Shown here: positions 5,134-6,083 of the stretch, one piece after another | Layout: every line of letters begins with the position of its first letter | Position numbering within the stretch: the stretch's first letter is position 1 | Origin: Chloroflexota bacterium | GTDB taxonomy: Bacteria > Chloroflexota > Anaerolineae > Anaerolineales > Anaerolineaceae | Direction: 5' to 3' | Assembly (NCBI GenBank): GCA_023406965.1 | Contig: JAEXTI010000238.1 | Coordinates: 1-6,083, forward strand | DNA: 6,083 nt | Translations under genes and position numbers: made by a program | The notes under the pieces: model-generated | What the model was told of the DNA's origin: nothing | Seen by the model: only the letters and a program-made list of their open reading frames with translations | The model's database searches: none

Positions 5134-6083
5134 TTAAAGACCCGCCGCTACGGATAATTCCCCATCCAACCGGACAGATTCGCCGGGAGCAAGCGAGAGG
5201 TGGCGCAGGTTGTTCTGATAGCGAATTACGCAATCCCCAGCGCCGTTGCTGCTGTGGATTACGGCCTGGGTCAGCTTGCCGTTTGCCCAGGCGAGATCCA
5301 CCGTGAAGCCGCCCCGCGCGCGCAGACCGCTGACGCTGCCCTGGGGCCAGACATTGGGCAGGGCGGGCAGCAGGTGGATTTCTCCGCTGTGAGACTGGAG
5401 CAGCATTTCAGCGATGCCCGCCGTGGCCCCGAAGTTGCCGTCGATCTGGAAGGGTGGGTGGGCGTCGAACAGGTTGGTGTACACGCCGCCCCCATCATGG
5501 TAGGCGATTTCAGGCGAATCGATGGGGGTGAGGGCTCTTTGTAGAAGCAAATAGGCATGGTCGCCTTCCAGCAGGCGGGCCCAGAAGTTGATTTTCCAGG
5601 CCAGACTCCAGCCGGTGCCCACGTCGCCGCGCAGTTCGAGGGTGCGTTTGGCGGCAGCGAACAGCTCGGGCGTTCGGGAGGGCGTGATTTGCAAGCCGGG
5701 ATGCAGGCCGAACAAAAGTGAAGTGTGGCGATGCTGGCGCTCGGGGGCTTCCAGGTCCCAATCTTCGAGCCATTCTTGCAGTTGCCCGGCCTTACCCACC
5801 TGCATGGGGGCCAGGCGGGGTAAAGTGGCGGTTAGTTCATCCGTGATGGGATCGGCCAGCGCAAGGATTTCGGCGGCGCGCAGACATGCCGTGAACAACT
5901 CGCGCACAATTTGCGAGTCCATGGTCGGCCCGGCGCAAATAGCGACGCCGCCGGGGTGGATGTTTTCGGGCGAGAGGCTGGGGCAGGTGACCAGCCAGCC
6001 GGTCTTCGGCTCTTCCACCAGGGTGTCGAGGAAGAATTGCGCCGCGCCTTTCATGACCGGGTAGGCTTGCGCCAGGAAATCCC
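5134..6083 (-). CDS. GH95 family glycoside hydrolase, C-terminal part (partial)
   Basis: The family contains inverting alpha-1,2-L-fucosidases and alpha-L-galactosidases. The reading frame is open through the right edge, where [19 protein letters not shown] matches the family, so the 5' half of a protein usually near 780 residues is missing. Counting from Met at 6054, CPSLSPEN (24-31) holds the expected general-acid Glu30; GQLQEW (90-95) and [13 protein letters not shown] (108-120) follow; [13 protein letters not shown] is at 142-154; and [16 protein letters not shown] (194-209) carries Asp205, expected to be the catalytic base region. Residues about 215-300 form the C-terminal beta domain ([20 protein letters not shown], then [12 protein letters not shown]). 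All expected landmarks in this half are intact. The substrate-determining and Asn catalytic residues lie in the missing part, so fucosidase and galactosidase cannot be separated. It ends 140 nt from the repressor gene, tail to tail, and its promoter is outside the window. Confidence 0.93.
   Translation of the reverse strand, partial: DFLAQAYPVMKGAAQFFLDTLVEEPKTGWLVTCPSLSPENIHPGGVAICAGPTMDSQIVRELFTACLRAAEILALADPITDELTATLPRLAPMQVGKAGQLQEWLEDWDLEAPERQHRHTSLLFGLHPGLQITPSRTPELFAAAKRTLELRGDVGTGWSLAWKINFWARLLEGDHAYLLLQRALTPIDSPEIAYHDGGGVYTNLFDAHPPFQIDGNFGATAGIAEMLLQSHSGEIHLLPALPNVWPQGSVSGLRARGGFTVDLAWANGKLTQAVIHSSNGAGDCVIRYQNNLRHLSLAPGESVRLDGELSVAAGL

Noticed and set aside
5007..5306. Plus-strand frame of 99 codons just after the repressor stop.
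   Set aside because: The composition is Arg/Gly-rich, it runs antisense into the GH95 C-terminal domain, and its start lies within the hairpin region.

Overview
The window looks like a carbohydrate-uptake and carbohydrate-degradation locus from a GC-rich, free-living bacterium, most likely a member of the Chloroflexota (Anaerolineae-like). The main clue is the substrate-binding lipoprotein, which has a Cys lipobox followed by a long Pro/Thr/Ala-rich tether and a mature start of the 'NPLVVE...VGKYGG.WR' type. I recall that combination as common in that phylum. The assignment is from memory of family style, not from a search.

Layout, left to right. Positions 1-3624 on the minus strand hold three genes of one ABC importer, transcribed right to left: a family-5 solute-binding lipoprotein (1582-3624), an OppB-type permease (487-1473, GTG start) and the first 153 codons of an OppC-type permease (1-460, running off the left edge). 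A 13-bp stem-loop lies in the 108-nt gap between the binding-protein gene and the first permease gene. The 343-bp intergenic region 3625-3967 carries two back-to-back sigma70-like promoters, several short symmetric repeats that could be operators, and a long leader for the importer operon. A LacI-family repressor gene (3968-4993) runs divergently on the plus strand. After a 140-bp hairpin-containing spacer, the C-terminal part of a GH95 glycoside hydrolase (alpha-L-fucosidase/alpha-L-galactosidase family) lies convergently on the minus strand (5134-6083, 5' end beyond the right edge).

Working model (inference): the LacI-type protein senses a sugar released from the imported oligosaccharide and controls the divergent importer operon and itself through sites in 3799-3874. 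The importer belongs to the peptide/nickel (Opp/Dpp) superfamily, but the subfamily features (680-residue binding protein, enlarged OppC N-terminal loop, LacI neighbour, GH95 neighbour) favour an oligosaccharide, possibly fucosylated, over a peptide. ATPase genes and the rest of the hydrolase would lie outside the window.

I see no mobile element, CRISPR array, RNA gene or clearly unprecedented system. The most interesting material is regulatory: the operator geometry at the divergent promoters, a near-perfect extra Shine-Dalgarno with a mini-ORF in the leader, and the intergenic stem-loop. A non-canonical hinge in the repressor is also worth a look.
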